Assembly (NCBI GenBank): GCA_003278465.1
Contig: QCFC01000011.1
Span: 1 to 64,000 of the forward strand
Direction of reading: 5' to 3'
DNA length: 64,000 nucleotides
DNA from: Prochlorococcus sp. AG-363-B04
GTDB lineage: Bacteria; Cyanobacteriota; Cyanobacteriia; PCC-6307; Cyanobiaceae
The position numbers and the translations under genes were made by a program. This document shows, one piece after another, positions 11,001 through 22,100 of this stretch. How positions within the stretch are numbered: the first letter of the stretch is position 1; the number at the start of each line of letters is the position of its first letter. Below the pieces are notes generated by a model that made no database searches, had not been told where the DNA came from, and was given only the letters and a program-made list of their open reading frames with translations.

Positions 11001-11389
11001 AGACGATCTTCAGCTTTTTTTATTGCTAATAGATCAGCACCTATTAATTCAACAGAATACTTGTCTAATATTCCGTTATCTGATAAGGCTACTGCCAAAT
11101 TCAAAGCAGTTTGCCCACCCATTGTTGGTAATAAAGCGTCTGGTCGCTCTGTATCGATCACACGAGCAACAACATCTGGAGTCAATGGCTCGATATAAGT
11201 ACGATCTGCCATATCCGGATCAGTCATTATTGAAGCCGGATTTGAGTTAATTAATACAACTTCATAACCTTCAGCCTTAAGTGCCTTACAGGCCTGAGTA
11301 CCTGAGTAATCAAATTCGCATGCTTGTCCGATAACTATCGGGCCCGACCCAAGAATCAAGATGCGACTTAAATCGGTCCGCCTAGGCAT
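8072..11389 (-). CDS. carB: Carbamoyl-phosphate synthase large subunit
   Basis: CarB makes carbamoyl phosphate from bicarbonate, ATP and ammonia delivered by CarA, feeding arginine and pyrimidine synthesis. The 1105-residue protein has the expected duplicated plan: an N-terminal half beginning [19 protein letters not shown] with an ATP-grasp domain ([33 protein letters not shown]), and a second half beginning [20 protein letters not shown] with its own ATP-grasp ([18 protein letters not shown]). The last 140 residues are the MGS-like allosteric domain ([17 protein letters not shown]). Its length is slightly above the E. coli protein. carA is not in the window. It is divergent from DUF3318 across about 120 bp. 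Confidence 0.98.
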   Translation of the reverse strand: MPRRTDLSRILILGSGPIVIGQACEFDYSGTQACKALKAEGYEVVLINSNPASIMTDPDMADRTYIEPLTPDVVARVIDTERPDALLPTMGGQTALNLAVALSDNGILDKYSVELIGADLLAIKKAEDRLLFKMSMEKIGVKVCPSGIACNVEEAKAVGQDIGTFPRIIRPAFTLGGSGGGIAFNQEEYESICKSGLEASPASQILIEKSLIGWKEFELEVMRDIADNVVIVCSIENLDPMGVHTGDSITVAPAQTLTDKEYQRLRDQAISIIREIGVETGGSNIQFAINPDDGDVVVIEMNPRVSRSSALASKATGFPIAKIAALLAVGYTLDEIVNDITEKTPACFEPTIDYVVTKIPRFAFEKFRGTPPVLTTAMKSVGEAMAIGRSFEESFQKAIRSLEIGLSGWGCDRSEPKVSDSELDRNLRTPSPDRIMHIRTAMINGRSNKQIQELSNIDDWFLTKLRNLIEIELTFLQNKNLHELNEDILFLLKQYGFSDKQIAWATNSEELSVRKLRKKYMINPVFKTVDTCAAEFASSTPYYYSSYERPVKMIDFDMNIISKSPQSEYSEDSRKKIMILGGGPNRIGQGIEFDYCCCHASFQSQSLGYSTVMVNSNPETVSTDYDTSDRLYFEPLTLEHVLDIIEVEKPEAIIVQFGGQTPLKLSIPLLNWLNSSEGKRVGTGIWGTSPKSIDKAEDREQFESILRQLNIRQPKNGIARSESEAISIASRISYPVVVRPSYVLGGRAMEVVFDEDELKTYMEEAVNVEPEKPVLIDQYLENAVEVDVDALCDSQGAVVIGGLMEHIEPAGIHSGDSACCLPSISLGEIALKTIREWTKSLAQQLEVKGLINLQFAVQVDSNGNEKVFIIEANPRASRTVPFVSKATGVQLAKIATKLMAGQTLEEIGLTHEPVPPIQTIKEAVLPFRRFPGSDSVLGPEMRSTGEVMGSAITFGMAFAKSELAAGDVLPISGTVFISIHDRDKLSIIPVTKRLIELGFSITATSGTADFISHSGLEVERVLKVHEGRPNIEDLIRSGNIQLVINTPIGRQAKYDDKYLRRAALDYSVPIFTTLSGAKAAVEGITALQQQKFSVTALQDIHPKDS

Positions 11390-11508
11390 GAGCTCTAAAA
11401 AAATTGTCTTTAATTAAAGTTTTCACGAAAAAGGATCTATACATAAGGAACGAAACGCATTAAGGTTAGCTAACTCCTACCTTTGGTAAAAGAACCTAGA
11501 AGGAAGCT

Positions 11509-12144
11509 ATGAGCGAACTTCAGCGCCTAAAGGGGCTGCTGCCGCCAGAAAATCAAAACTGGGTATTCGTAGAAGCGGCAGCAGCTATAGATCCCCCTTT
11601 AATAACCCTAGAAGAGATAGGGCGTGATGAAGTAGAAATTCAGATTGACCTTGAGAAATGGGAAAACTTTGCTCTAGATCATAGGAACATGCTCTTCTGG
11701 CATGAAGTAGGTCGAATTCAAAACGACACCATTCCAAGAGACGGATGGGAAATGGCTGCTTTAGCAATAGGACTTGGTGGTGCAATAGGAGAATTATGGG
11801 TTCAAGATGGTTTATTACTAATAATGGCCCTTGGCCTATCAGGTTTTGCTGGTTATCGCTTATATCTAAAGAACAATTCAGAAAAAAGGCTCCAAGATGC
11901 AATCGCTGCAGATGAACGAGCAATAGATCTGGCATGTAATTTTGGATATAGCGTCCCAAATGCATATAAGAGCCTAGGGGGAGCACTTAAAGAACTTGTA
12001 GAACAAACCAGGAAAAAGAAAAAGAGGAGTTATTTTGAAGATCGTCTAGAAGCCTTAAGAAAAAGTGCAGGCAAAGCAAGAGCAGAGATGGCCGAGCAGC
12101 AAGGCTCCAAGCAATCAGTAAGTAGTGAAAATGTATATGGATAG
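11509..12144 (+). CDS. DUF3318 family protein with two membrane helices
   Basis: A 211-residue protein conserved in cyanobacteria. An acidic N-terminal part (MSELQRLKGLLPPENQNW, then ITLEEIGRDEVEIQIDLEKW and the LFWHEVGRIQ block) is followed by two hydrophobic segments at about residues 80-125 (ALAIGLGGAIGELWVQ and LLLIMALGLSGFAGYRLYL) and a basic, helical C-terminal tail. Function is unknown. A purine-rich AAGGAAG lies just before the ATG. Its 3' end overlaps the start of rsfS, so the two are probably translationally coupled. Confidence 0.82.
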   Translation: MSELQRLKGLLPPENQNWVFVEAAAAIDPPLITLEEIGRDEVEIQIDLEKWENFALDHRNMLFWHEVGRIQNDTIPRDGWEMAALAIGLGGAIGELWVQDGLLLIMALGLSGFAGYRLYLKNNSEKRLQDAIAADERAIDLACNFGYSVPNAYKSLGGALKELVEQTRKKKKRSYFEDRLEALRKSAGKARAEMAEQQGSKQSVSSENVYG

Positions 12145-12502
12145 CGAATTACTCGCTGAACTAGCGGCAGAGGCCTGTGATGATAGAAAAGCAAATAATA
12201 TAAAATTAATTAAAGTTGATGAGGTAACTTCTCTCGCTGATTGGATGGTTTTTGCAGGAGGATTCTCAGATGTTCAAGTTAGAGCAATAGCAAGATCAGT
12301 TGAGGATAAGCTTAATGAGAAAGCTAACCGAATTCCAATTAGAAAGGAAGGTATAAATGAAGCCAAATGGGCACTATTAGACTACGGCGAGTTAATAGTT
12401 CATGTATTACAGCCAAGCGAAAGAAATCATTATTCATTAGAGGCTTTTTGGAGCAATGGAAAGATTCATAATTATCCATTACCAAAAAAGGATGTTAAAT
12501 AA
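12137..12502 (+). CDS. rsfS: Ribosome silencing factor RsfS (Iojap family)
   Basis: RsfS binds ribosomal protein L14 on the 50S subunit and blocks subunit joining when nutrients are short. The 121-residue protein shows the Iojap fold: LAELAAEACDDRKANNIKLI, the hallmark SLADWMVFAGGFSDVQVRAIA, and the C-terminal WALLDYGELIVHVLQPSERNHYSLE with the conserved DYG and HVL. The ATG at 12137 (MDSELL) matches where homologues begin and overlaps the stop of the DUF3318 gene by 8 nt. GTG at 12125 and ATG at 12131 are alternative starts. The CGLD27 gene follows after 9 bp. Confidence 0.93.
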   Translation: MDSELLAELAAEACDDRKANNIKLIKVDEVTSLADWMVFAGGFSDVQVRAIARSVEDKLNEKANRIPIRKEGINEAKWALLDYGELIVHVLQPSERNHYSLEAFWSNGKIHNYPLPKKDVK

Positions 12503-12511
12503 GATCGTTTG

Positions 12512-13024
12512 ATGACAAAAACCAACTGTCCTGTTCCTTTATATCAAAGACCTGTTGAAGAATATAAAGAACTTAAACAGTCTTGGTTCTTCTCATGGCC
12601 AATCCACAATGAAAACAATAGCAGATTATATAAATATTTAATAATAAGTTGGCTACATACAATACCAGCTATTCAAATTATATTAACTGGTAGTATTCAA
12701 CTTAAAAATAATATTGAAGCCCAAATATATACAAGTCTACTCTTAAGTTTTTGTTTACCTATTATTCTTATTATAAGGCAATTAATGGGTTGGTACCACA
12801 TACACAAAAGACTGATCTCCGAGAAAATAGAATATGAAGAGACAGGTTGGTATGATGGTCAAACATGGGAAAAGCCAGAGGCCTGGAAAGAAAAGGATTT
12901 ATTAATAGCGAAATATGAAGTAATCCCAATCATTCAATTACTTAGAGAATCATTATGGAAAATAATATATATCATTATAATTGGGATTTTAATATTAATG
13001 ATAATTCACATATATAGCAGATGA
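12512..13024 (+). CDS. CGLD27 (DUF1230) family membrane protein
   Basis: A 170-residue protein with the family hallmark near its N-terminus: CPVPLYQRPVEEYKELKQSW, then FFSWP. Three hydrophobic segments can be seen (LIISWLHTIPAIQIILTG, LLLSFCLPIILIIRQLMGW, IIYIIIIGILILMIIHIY), with the ETGWYDGQTWEKP block between the second and third. CGLD27 proteins are conserved from cyanobacteria to chloroplasts and have been linked to photosynthetic fitness under limiting iron, but no reaction is assigned. The chosen start is the ATG at 12512; a TTG directly precedes it. The stop overlaps the next start in an ATGA, so it is coupled to the asparaginase gene. Confidence 0.85.
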   Translation: MTKTNCPVPLYQRPVEEYKELKQSWFFSWPIHNENNSRLYKYLIISWLHTIPAIQIILTGSIQLKNNIEAQIYTSLLLSFCLPIILIIRQLMGWYHIHKRLISEKIEYEETGWYDGQTWEKPEAWKEKDLLIAKYEVIPIIQLLRESLWKIIYIIIIGILILMIIHIYSR

Positions 13025-13998
13025 ATTTAAACTCAAATCTTTCACTTCAAACAAAATCAACTAATCTTCCTTTAAGAGTTTTTTTAAAGAGATCGGGAAC
13101 CATTGAGTCAGTGCACAGGGTTCATGTAGTTGTTTGTGATAACAAAGGACGTATATTAATGAGTTCAGGTGACCCTAATTATGAAAGTTTTATTCGTTCA
13201 TCTCTAAAACCATTTCAAGCTCTCCCTTTCATAAGTAGTGGCGCATATGAACAATATAAATTCAATGATAAATCTATTGCAATAGCATGTTCATCTCATT
13301 GTGGAAGCAAAGCTCATTCAAGAGAAGTATTTAAAATCCTATGGAACTCAGATATAAATGTCAGTTTTTTGCAATGCCCTATTCCACATGGATTAAAAAG
13401 TCCTCTGGAACACAATTGCTCTGGTAAGCATGCAGCATTCTTATCTACATGCAGAAAATTGAAATGGCCAATAGACAATTACCTAAATGGATCTCATCCT
13501 TTGCAACAAGAAATCATAAGAAGGGTTGCAGATTTTCTTTGCATTCCAGCCGAAGAATTAGTCGCTGCCAGAGATGACTGTGGTGCCCCAACCTTGACAT
13601 TGAGACTCTCACAAATGGCTTTACTATATGCACTTCTTGGTAGTTCTAATCTTGCTGAAATGGAGCAGATTTGTAGAGCTATTTTAGCCAATCCTTTGCT
13701 TATTTCTGGAGAAGGACGTTTTGATACAGAATTAATGTATCGTGGCCATGGTCAGTTAATTAGTAAGGGTGGAGCCGAAGGAATTCAATGTATTAGCAAT
13801 TTAGGAGAAAGAATGGGTATCGCAATAAAAGTGGAGGACGGCTCCAAAAGAGCAAAACATGCTGTTGCTATTCATTTATTGAATCAACTTGGTTGGATAA
13901 CACCAATTGCCCATCTAGAATTGGAAGAGAAGTTTCTCCTTAAAGGCCCAGGGTTAAATCTGGAGGTAGATGGATCTCTTGGATTTCAGGAGACATAA
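13021..13998 (+). CDS. Asparaginase family protein (asparaginase II type)
   Basis: A 325-residue protein of the Asparaginase_II (Pfam PF06089) family, distinct from the E. coli AnsA/AnsB fold. Typical blocks are SGTIESVHRVHVVVCD, the FIRSSLKPFQALP segment, AIACSSHCGSKAH, LEHNCSGKHAAFL, and DDCGAPTLTLRLSQMA. The last block and the SxKPFQ motif define the family and probably contribute to the active site. The expected reaction is L-asparagine to aspartate and ammonia, inferred only from the family. It starts in the ATGA overlap of the CGLD27 stop and ends 48 bp before the initiator tRNA. Confidence 0.88.
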   Translation: MNLNSNLSLQTKSTNLPLRVFLKRSGTIESVHRVHVVVCDNKGRILMSSGDPNYESFIRSSLKPFQALPFISSGAYEQYKFNDKSIAIACSSHCGSKAHSREVFKILWNSDINVSFLQCPIPHGLKSPLEHNCSGKHAAFLSTCRKLKWPIDNYLNGSHPLQQEIIRRVADFLCIPAEELVAARDDCGAPTLTLRLSQMALLYALLGSSNLAEMEQICRAILANPLLISGEGRFDTELMYRGHGQLISKGGAEGIQCISNLGERMGIAIKVEDGSKRAKHAVAIHLLNQLGWITPIAHLELEEKFLLKGPGLNLEVDGSLGFQET

Positions 13999-14046
13999 AC
14001 AAATACATCGTCTTCATCATTTAAAGATGTATGCTGTTTAGGTCAA

Positions 14047-14123
<77 letters not shown>

Positions 14124-14130
14124 AAGTCAC

Positions 14131-14154
14131 AGCCCCGTTTTTCGGGGCTTTTTT
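14131..14154 (+). terminator. Rho-independent terminator after tRNA-Met
   Basis: A perfect 7-bp stem AGCCCCG/CGGGGCT with a TTTTT loop is followed by a run of T (14149-14154). It begins 7 nt after the encoded CCA and should end transcription of the tRNA and any read-through from the asparaginase operon. Confidence 0.93.
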
Positions 14155-14470
14155 AATGCCTGAAAGGGTTTCTAGGGGATTGCAAGTGCCCCAAAGTTCA
14201 CGAAAGATTTTGAAAGATTAAGAAGGTTGCACTATGCTGGGGCCCACTTTGGGGCCCACTACCAGTGTTGGCTTTTGATGATTACGTCCATTTACTGGAA
14301 AAGAATACACATAGGTGGATGATTTACAGGAGAGGCAAAGAACAACATAAAGACTGAATACTGCTTAACCAGGCAATTTTTGACGAGGGCTGTCGTTATC
14401 TCCTCAGAGAAAAACGAAGAAGAACAAGAAGACAGGAGATACCTTTTTGTTAAAGACAAATTGTAGTTGT
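14155..14470. other. Noncoding stretch with repeated motifs
   Basis: About 315 bp between the tRNA terminator and the end of metH holds no convincing gene; the longest frames are short and have no family features. It contains two direct copies of TGGGGCCCACT (14238-14248 and 14250-14260), a related inverted copy AGTGCCCCAAAG (14185-14196), a short tandem GAAAGATT (around 14202-14219), and an 8-bp inverted repeat TATCTCCT/AGGAGATA (14397-14404 and 14434-14441). It looks richer in G+C than its surroundings. Position and content suggest an old integration scar, which is an inference. Confidence 0.6.
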
Positions 14471-17400
14471 TTAGGCACTAAAATATTTTGCATTACTATG
14501 CAAGGCAATTATTGCTGTTGTACTTTGCTCAGGATGCAATTGATCTGACGAATCCATTGAAATAGCAATATTTTTAGCATTTAACCAATTAAGTTGTTTC
14601 CTAGAATCAGAGACATTAGGACAAGCTGGATATCCAAATGAAAATCTTGCACCCCGATATCTCTGAGCAAGAATATCTTTAATATTATCTGGCTCTGATT
14701 TACTAAAACCACATTGTTTTCTTATCATTGAGTGAGTCCATTCTGCTAAGGCTTCTGCCATTTGAACAGCAAATCCATGGAAGTATAAATAATTAGTATA
14801 ATCATCATTATTGAAAAGACTTTGAGCATATTCACTAGCTTTAGAACCAACAGTTACAGCCTGCATAGGCAAAACATCAATTGGTTGACCATCTGATAAA
14901 TCACAGAAGTAATCAGATAGGCAATATTTACTTCCACCCTTTTGCCTAGGAAAAGTAAATTCTCCTAATTTATTTTTTAAATCAGTAGAGAAGACTTTTA
15001 AATCATTGCCTTGTCTACCACACGGGAAATAACCATAAACAACAGATGGTCTGATAAGACATTCGTCTTTGGAAATTTGTATTAATTGGTCTAAAACAGG
15101 CTCTGCTTTATTCCTAATAAAGTCTTGATATTGCTCTACACTTTGTGAACTCGACTTACGCATTTGCCATTGACCAGAATATAATGCATTTTTATCTAGA
15201 AAAAATAATAATTGATCAAAATTTATAGATTCTGGGTAAATTGATTTTGCCCCTAAAAAAGGAGGTTGTATAGGTTGTTCTTCAGGTATTAAATTAGACC
15301 TATCCTTTGAGATTATTAATGGCTTATCAGAGGTAATGTTTTTTTCTCCAGAATTTTTTTTATTATCTATATTCTCTATACTTAATTTATCATGGTTATC
15401 TCCACCTAATTTCACACCTTCTGGTACGCCGGAAAGAAAACCCGTAAAATTATCCCATTCATCGTTAGACAAAGCATCTACATAAGCTTCCATAAACCGT
15501 AGATCAGTAAATGCATCTTTTCCATAAATAACCTTACCTTCATAGACATCACTGCAATCCTTATTGACAAATCTGGGGGTTAATGCAGCACCCCCTAAAA
15601 TTACAGGTACACTAATTCCATTCTCATTAAATGCAGATAGATTATCCTTCATAAATGCTGTAGACTTAACAAGTAAGCCACTCATTGCTATACAATCTGC
15701 TTGATGAATTTTTTGTGCTTTGATGATTTCAGCCACATCCTGTTTGATACCTAAATTTATAACATCATATCCATTATTGGTTAAAATAATATCTACTAAG
15801 TTTTTACCAATGTCGTGAACATCTCCTTTTACTGTTGCTATTATAAGCTTTGCCTTTGAATCTTTCTGACACCCATCCTTTTCCATATAGGGTTCTAAGA
15901 ATGAAACAGCCGACTTCATAGTCTGGGCAGATTGCAACACAAATGGGAGTTGCATTTCTCCTGCCCCAAAGAGTTCACCAACAACCTTCATTCCATCAAG
16001 TAGGTATTTATTAATTATTTCAAGTGGACTAAATTGAGTTAATGCACTTTTTAATGTTTGTTCAAGTCCTATTCGTTCACCATCTATTATGTGACTCTTC
16101 AAGCGCTCTTCAACTGGCAAAGATTCTAAAGAAACTCCAGAAGACCTAGCTTCTTTAGTCGAAACACCATCAAATAAAGATGTAAGAGATGTTAATGGAT
16201 CATAAATACAATTACCATCTTGAAAAACTCTTTTATCATAAATCAAATCAAGGCATACTTTTTTCTGTTCATTGGTTACCTTACCCAAAGGTAAGATTTT
16301 AGCAGGGGATATAATTGCTGAATCCAACCCTGCAATACAGCATTCATGGAGGAAAACTGAATTCAGTACAATTCTTGCAGAAGGATTTAGTCCGAAACTA
16401 ATATTAGATACACCTAAAATTATATGTACATCTGGAAAACTCTCTCTGATTAACTTAATTGAATCGATTGTTTCGACAGCATTTCTTCTATCTTCTTCGA
16501 TACCAGTAGAAATAGGTAAAGCTAACGGATCATAAAAAATTTCAAAAGAAGGAATACCATACTCTGAAGCTTGATGAAATGCCCTGGACGCAATAGAAAA
16601 TTTCCTCTTAGCTGTTCTAGCCATACCTTCTTCATCTATAGTTCCTATAACTACTCCACATCCATAATTTTTTGCCAGAGATAATACCTTAAAAAATCGA
16701 TCTTCACCATCTTCATAATTTGTAGAATTTAGTATACTTTTACCTCCAGATACCTTTAGGCCAGACTCCATTTTTTCAAATTCAGTTGAATCAAGCATCA
16801 AAGGTAAATTAATGTTAGTAACTATACGTCTAACCAACTCATACATATCTCGATTACCATCTCTACCTACAAAATCAACATTTATATCTATCATATGGGC
16901 ATTCTCCTTTAACTGAGAACGACCAATAGCAACGAGACCATCCCAATCCTCTTTATTTAATAATTCCCTTACTTTTTTTGAACCGCTTGCATTTAGCCTT
17001 TCTCCTATGATTAGGAATGATTTATCCTGTTTATAACTAACAGTATTATAAATAGATGAGGCAGATGGTTCAAAATTCAAAGGCTTTCTATGAATTATCT
17101 TGGTTGAATTACGGACTTGTCTGGCTGCTGGAGTTAGTTCATTAGCTAGTTCACAAAGAGATGCTATATGATCTGAAGTAGTACCACAACATCCGCCTAT
17201 AATTTGAACTCCCAAATCTTCAACGAAATGCATTAACTGCATTTTTAACTCTATTGGACTCAATCTATAATGGGCCCTTCCTCCTATGTTTTCAGGCAGT
17301 CCAGCGTTTGGAATACAACTAATAGCAAAGGGTGAATTCTCTGAAAGAAATCTTATATGCTCTTTCATTTGTTCTGGTCCTGTCGCACAATTAAGACCAA

Positions 17401-18109
17401 GTACATCAATCGCAAAAGGTTCTAGAATTGATACAACAGCAGCTATATCTGTACCAAGTAACATAGTTCCATTAGCTTCAATGGTAACTGAAACCATGAT
17501 TGGTTTGACTTCACCTAATTTAATTAATGCATTATGAATCCCTTGAAGTGCTGATTTTATTTGAAGTACATCCTGGCAAGTCTCAACTATAAAAAGATCA
17601 ACACCACCTTTTAAAAGACCACATGCTTGTAGTTCATATGCATCTCTTAATTGATCAAATTCAATATGCCCCAAGGAAGGTAACTTTGTAGTAGGACCTA
17701 TTGAACCTGCTACAAATCTTGGTTTTTGTGCTGATGAAAATGTCTGAGCTATTCTACTTGCGAGTAATGCTGCCTCACAATTTATATCAAATGTTTTATC
17801 TCCTATTCCATATTCATCTAATACAATTGAATTTGCTCCAAATGTATTTGTCTCTATAACATCGCAACCAACACTTAAAAAACTTTTATGTACTGATTCA
17901 ACTAAATCAGGTCTAGTTAATACTAAGTTTTCATTACATCCCTCATAATCTACTCCACCAAAATCCTCAGCACATAATTCATATTTCTGAAAGGAAGTTC
18001 CCATAGCACCATCAAAAACCATAAGGGGTCTATACTTCGAATGAAGATGTTCTAAGAATCCAGGCATAGTCATATGTTTATCTTGAACAGAAGATTCCAT
18101 TGAATACAA
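14471..18109 (-). CDS. metH: Cobalamin-dependent methionine synthase
   Basis: MetH transfers a methyl group from 5-methyltetrahydrofolate to homocysteine via methylcobalamin. All four modules are present in 1212 residues: a homocysteine domain ([12 protein letters not shown]; zinc ligands in GLNCATGP at about 241 and GGCCGTT at about 305), a pterin-binding domain ([15 protein letters not shown], then [11 protein letters not shown]), a B12 domain with the cobalt-ligating histidine in [13 protein letters not shown] at about 765, and an AdoMet reactivation domain ([16 protein letters not shown]). An acidic, low-complexity linker separates the last two. The start may also be Met4 or Met13. It lies 39 bp downstream of ilvE on the same strand. 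CobN, for B12 synthesis, is encoded close by. Confidence 0.97.
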   Translation of the reverse strand: MYSMESSVQDKHMTMPGFLEHLHSKYRPLMVFDGAMGTSFQKYELCAEDFGGVDYEGCNENLVLTRPDLVESVHKSFLSVGCDVIETNTFGANSIVLDEYGIGDKTFDINCEAALLASRIAQTFSSAQKPRFVAGSIGPTTKLPSLGHIEFDQLRDAYELQACGLLKGGVDLFIVETCQDVLQIKSALQGIHNALIKLGEVKPIMVSVTIEANGTMLLGTDIAAVVSILEPFAIDVLGLNCATGPEQMKEHIRFLSENSPFAISCIPNAGLPENIGGRAHYRLSPIELKMQLMHFVEDLGVQIIGGCCGTTSDHIASLCELANELTPAARQVRNSTKIIHRKPLNFEPSASSIYNTVSYKQDKSFLIIGERLNASGSKKVRELLNKEDWDGLVAIGRSQLKENAHMIDINVDFVGRDGNRDMYELVRRIVTNINLPLMLDSTEFEKMESGLKVSGGKSILNSTNYEDGEDRFFKVLSLAKNYGCGVVIGTIDEEGMARTAKRKFSIASRAFHQASEYGIPSFEIFYDPLALPISTGIEEDRRNAVETIDSIKLIRESFPDVHIILGVSNISFGLNPSARIVLNSVFLHECCIAGLDSAIISPAKILPLGKVTNEQKKVCLDLIYDKRVFQDGNCIYDPLTSLTSLFDGVSTKEARSSGVSLESLPVEERLKSHIIDGERIGLEQTLKSALTQFSPLEIINKYLLDGMKVVGELFGAGEMQLPFVLQSAQTMKSAVSFLEPYMEKDGCQKDSKAKLIIATVKGDVHDIGKNLVDIILTNNGYDVINLGIKQDVAEIIKAQKIHQADCIAMSGLLVKSTAFMKDNLSAFNENGISVPVILGGAALTPRFVNKDCSDVYEGKVIYGKDAFTDLRFMEAYVDALSNDEWDNFTGFLSGVPEGVKLGGDNHDKLSIENIDNKKNSGEKNITSDKPLIISKDRSNLIPEEQPIQPPFLGAKSIYPESINFDQLLFFLDKNALYSGQWQMRKSSSQSVEQYQDFIRNKAEPVLDQLIQISKDECLIRPSVVYGYFPCGRQGNDLKVFSTDLKNKLGEFTFPRQKGGSKYCLSDYFCDLSDGQPIDVLPMQAVTVGSKASEYAQSLFNNDDYTNYLYFHGFAVQMAEALAEWTHSMIRKQCGFSKSEPDNIKDILAQRYRGARFSFGYPACPNVSDSRKQLNWLNAKNIAISMDSSDQLHPEQSTTAIIALHSNAKYFSA

Positions 18110-18148
18110 ATTCTAGGAATAATACTAAATTTACAAAATAAAAATTCA

Positions 18149-19060
18149 TTATAACTTGATACGACATATCCAGTCTTCATAGTCTGAATCCCTGCCTTCA
18201 GTAATAGAGTTCAATCGAGCTCTCAGAGAGTTCATAATAGGCCTTTCTGAATCCAAAATAGTTGCCTCCAACTTTCTTATTGGAGTTATTTTTGCAGCAG
18301 TACCAGTAAGGAAAACTTCATCAGCAATAAAAAGTTCTGTTTTATCGACAGGTCTTTCAACAACTTCCATTCCCATCCTTTTAGCTATTTCCATAACACT
18401 GGATCTAGTTATCCCTTCAAGGATATCCTGGTCTACTCCTGGAGTAATAAGTTGACCATCTCTGACAAGAAACAGATTCATCCCACTTGCTTCACTAACC
18501 TTGCCACGACTATTAAGAAGTAAAGCCTCATCAAACCCACTTTGAACTGCCTCAGTTTTAGCTAAGGAACTTGTAATATATGCTCCACTAATTTTGCCTC
18601 TTAAAGGTAAGGAACGATCTTCTTGTCTTGTCCAACTACTAATACGACAACTAACACCTTCTGGTGATAGATAGTCTCCAAGTTCCAGACCATAAATCAA
18701 AAAGTCTGTCTCTATATTGTGTAGTCTAGGTGCTATGCCAAGATCACTTGTATACACAAAAGGGCGTAAATATATTGGTGAATCGGGCTTATTAGCCTTA
18801 ATAAATAATTCTAAAGCATTTAGAACTACTTCTTCTCTTAATTCCGTAAGGAGGAGTCTTGCGCTTTGGCAAAGTCTTCTGGCATGACGGTCAGGCCTAA
18901 ACAAAAGGACTGTATTAGGATTTTGAGGGTCTGGTATGGCTCTCATTCCTCCAAAAGCTCCAGTGCCATAGTGGAGGGCATGAGTAGCTATAGAGACCTT
19001 TGCCTCTTCAAATGGCACACATTTGCCTTGAAACCAAGCATATGGGAGAAACTGGTGCAT
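18149..19060 (-). CDS. ilvE: Branched-chain amino acid aminotransferase
   Basis: A class IV PLP aminotransferase that carries out the last step of valine, leucine and isoleucine synthesis. The 303-residue protein shows HALHYGTGAFGGMRA near residue 30, YLRPFVYTSDLGI, the region GKISGAYITSSLAKTEA that carries the PLP lysine, EASGMNLFLVRDG, and the PLP phosphate-binding TGTAAKITPI. The length is typical. It is divergent from cobN across 76 bp and is followed by metH after 39 bp, so the two amino-acid genes may share a transcript. Confidence 0.95.
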   Translation of the reverse strand: MHQFLPYAWFQGKCVPFEEAKVSIATHALHYGTGAFGGMRAIPDPQNPNTVLLFRPDRHARRLCQSARLLLTELREEVVLNALELFIKANKPDSPIYLRPFVYTSDLGIAPRLHNIETDFLIYGLELGDYLSPEGVSCRISSWTRQEDRSLPLRGKISGAYITSSLAKTEAVQSGFDEALLLNSRGKVSEASGMNLFLVRDGQLITPGVDQDILEGITRSSVMEIAKRMGMEVVERPVDKTELFIADEVFLTGTAAKITPIRKLEATILDSERPIMNSLRARLNSITEGRDSDYEDWICRIKL

Positions 19061-19136
19061 TTAGTTCTGTTGGATATCGCTAAATCTTCTCACTAGAACT
19101 TGCAACTTCGTGAAAGAAATCTAGGAGAATGTAAGT

Positions 19137-22100
19137 ATGCATCGAATTGCACATCTACCAGGAATAGGTCCATCTGAGGAAAAGGCCCTCATTGAACAGC
19201 GTAAGGCACCGGTAATTTTTTTAACAAGTGCATCAACAGATATTTCAACGCTTGCATCTGCTATTGATCTTCCTGAACTCTCTCACTGGAAAGACAAGAT
19301 AAGAGCTCTAGAGCTCTCATCACTAGACCACCCAGCACAAATTGACCATTACATAGCAACAACATGTTCTACTGCCAATCTTGTAACTGTCAGGCTGCTG
19401 GGTGGTCGAAGTCACTGGAGCTATGGGCTGGATCAACTAATTAGGTGGCAACAAGATGGAGAAGATCGTGAATTGTTAATCATTTCAGGGACATCAGAAC
19501 AAGAACTAGAGCTTCATTCATTAAGTTCTCAATCAACTAAAACATGTAAGTTGGTTGCAGAGCTAATAAGGGAAGGTGGTATTGAAAATATAAAGTCAGT
19601 ACTAGAAGTATTTGAATGTCTGACTTCAAAAAGAAAATTAAATTTAAATGATATCGATGTTTTGATATCACCTGATCCCTTTACCTGGGATTGGAAAAAA
19701 GAGGAATATAAGAAAATAGGTATAATATATTATCGCTCATTATTTAAAGCCAATGATCTTGAATATCCAAAAGCATTAAATCGTGATTTGAGAAGAATGG
19801 GACTGTCACCTAGATCAGTTTTTGTAAGCAACCTTAGAGATAATTCTGTTCAGAAAGCTATTATTGACATTTTTAAACGCGAGAATATTTCAGTTCTTCT
19901 AACAACAACCTCATTTTCATCAGTGCGTTCGTTTGAAAATGGATTAGACTCAACAATATGGGATGAAATTGGAGTTCCAGTTCTCCAACTTTTAAGTAGT
20001 TCGAGGACAAAAAAAGAATGGGAAATTAGTGATATTGGATTAAACCCTACAGATTTATCTCTTCAAGTTGTACTCCCTGAAATAGATGGAAGAATTACTA
20101 CAAGGCCTTGTTCTTTTAAAGAAGTAAAAAAAATTGATAACTGTTTATCAACTACTATTTCAAAAACAATACCAAATTCAGCAGGTATAAAATGGATAGT
20201 TGACCACGCATACGCATGGACTAAATTACAGGAAACAAAAGTAGAGAATCAAAAAGTCACAATTGTTTTAGCAAATTACCCTACAAAAGACGGCAGATTA
20301 GCTAATGGTGTAGGTCTAGATACACCTAATAGCTTAGCTGAAATATTAAATTGGTTAAAAATTTCGAGGTATGACTTGGGTTTATTTGAAAATAATATGG
20401 ATGGAAATTCAATCCTTAGTGTAATACTAAATAAGCGTACAAATGATCCTACTAGCAATCATAAAAAACCATTAACATATATACCTTTAGAGGAATATTT
20501 AAACTGGTGGAACAAACTACCCAGAGTAGCAAAAGAAAGAATAGAACAGAGATGGGGAACACCAGTCAATGCTGAAGATCTAGAAGAACAAGGATTCGCA
20601 ATACATGGCATAAGGTTTGGGAAAATAACAATTCTAATCCAACCAAGCAGAGGATATGATGGCGATAAAATAAGTGATTTACATTCTCCTGACTTACCAC
20701 CTCCGCATAGGTACCTTGCCCAATATTTATGGATTTCAGAAATCAATCGATCAAATGTGATTGTCCATTTAGGTAAGCATGGGAGTCTAGAGTGGCTCCC
20801 TGGTAAAAGTATTGGATTAAGTGAATCATGTTATCCACATATAGGCATAAAACATATCCCCCATATATACCCTTTTATAGTTAATGATCCCGGGGAAGGT
20901 ACTCAGGCTAAAAGGCGTTCAAATGCTGTAATAATTGATCATCTAACACCTCCACTTTCAAGATCTGGCTTATATGGAGATCTTCTAATTCTAGAGTCAT
21001 TACTGGATGAATATATTGAATCAACTAACCTATCTGCAAAAAGAAGTAAATTATTACAAGAAAAACTTATAAAACTAATAAAGGTCAACAACTTTCCAGG
21101 TTTGCCAAATCATAGCCTTGAAGGACCAAAACAATTAGATAATATATTTGATAGTATAGAAGCATATTTATGTGAGCTAAAGGAGTCTCAAATACGTTCG
21201 GGTCTTCATATATTAGGTAAAAACCCTACAATAGAATCAAGACATGAACTATTAGTTGGACTTGCAAGGCCACCTTCTCCAAATCTAGTAGGGCTAACGC
21301 AAAAAATGGCCATAATTCTAAATTTAGACTGTGACCCATGGGAAGACGAAGAAAGCAATTCATTATCATTAAAAGATAAGGAAATAGCTAAAGAACTAAA
21401 CATACAAAAAGCACGAAAAATAGGTGATATAGTTTCTTACTTAGAAGATCAAGCTATTGTGATAGTTGGTCTTCTAGTAAGCGGTGATAATTATTTATCA
21501 TCGCTTACTACAGCTACTAAATTAAACAATAAATTCCATCTTTGGCTTAACTCTAAACCCAGAGACCCCTTACTAGAAAGAATCAAGAACGATCTTTGGC
21601 CAAGGTTAGACTCTTGTGCTGATCATGAAAAGGACAGTTTTCTTAAGGCAGTTAGAGGTTACAGAGTTACAAGCGGACCTTCAGGTGCACCCACACGCGG
21701 AAGACCAGAAGTATTACCTACTGGGCGTAATTTCTACTCCGTAGATTTAAGAGGTTTACCCACAGAATCAGCCTGGGATTTAGGTAGGCGAAGTGCTGAG
21801 AACTTACTAGAACTTTATTTACAAGATGAAGGAGAAGATTTGAGGAAATTAGCGATGACAGTTTGGGGTACAGCAACAATGAGAAATGGAGGTGAAGATA
21901 TAGCCCAACTTTTAGCTCTAATTGGAGTGAAACCTGTCTGGGACGGTCCTAGCCGAAGAATGATAGATCTAGAAGTTATACCATTGGAGATTCTTCAAAG
22001 GCCAAGAGTAGATGTAACACTCAGGATTTCAGGACTATTTAGAGATGCCTTTCCAAATTTAATTAGTTGGGTCTATAAAGCTCAATATGCTGTCTCTCAA

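Noticed and set aside
19302-19317. 16-bp palindrome AGAGCTCTAGAGCTCT inside cobN
   Set aside because: It is short enough to occur by chance in a window of this size and encodes ordinary residues.
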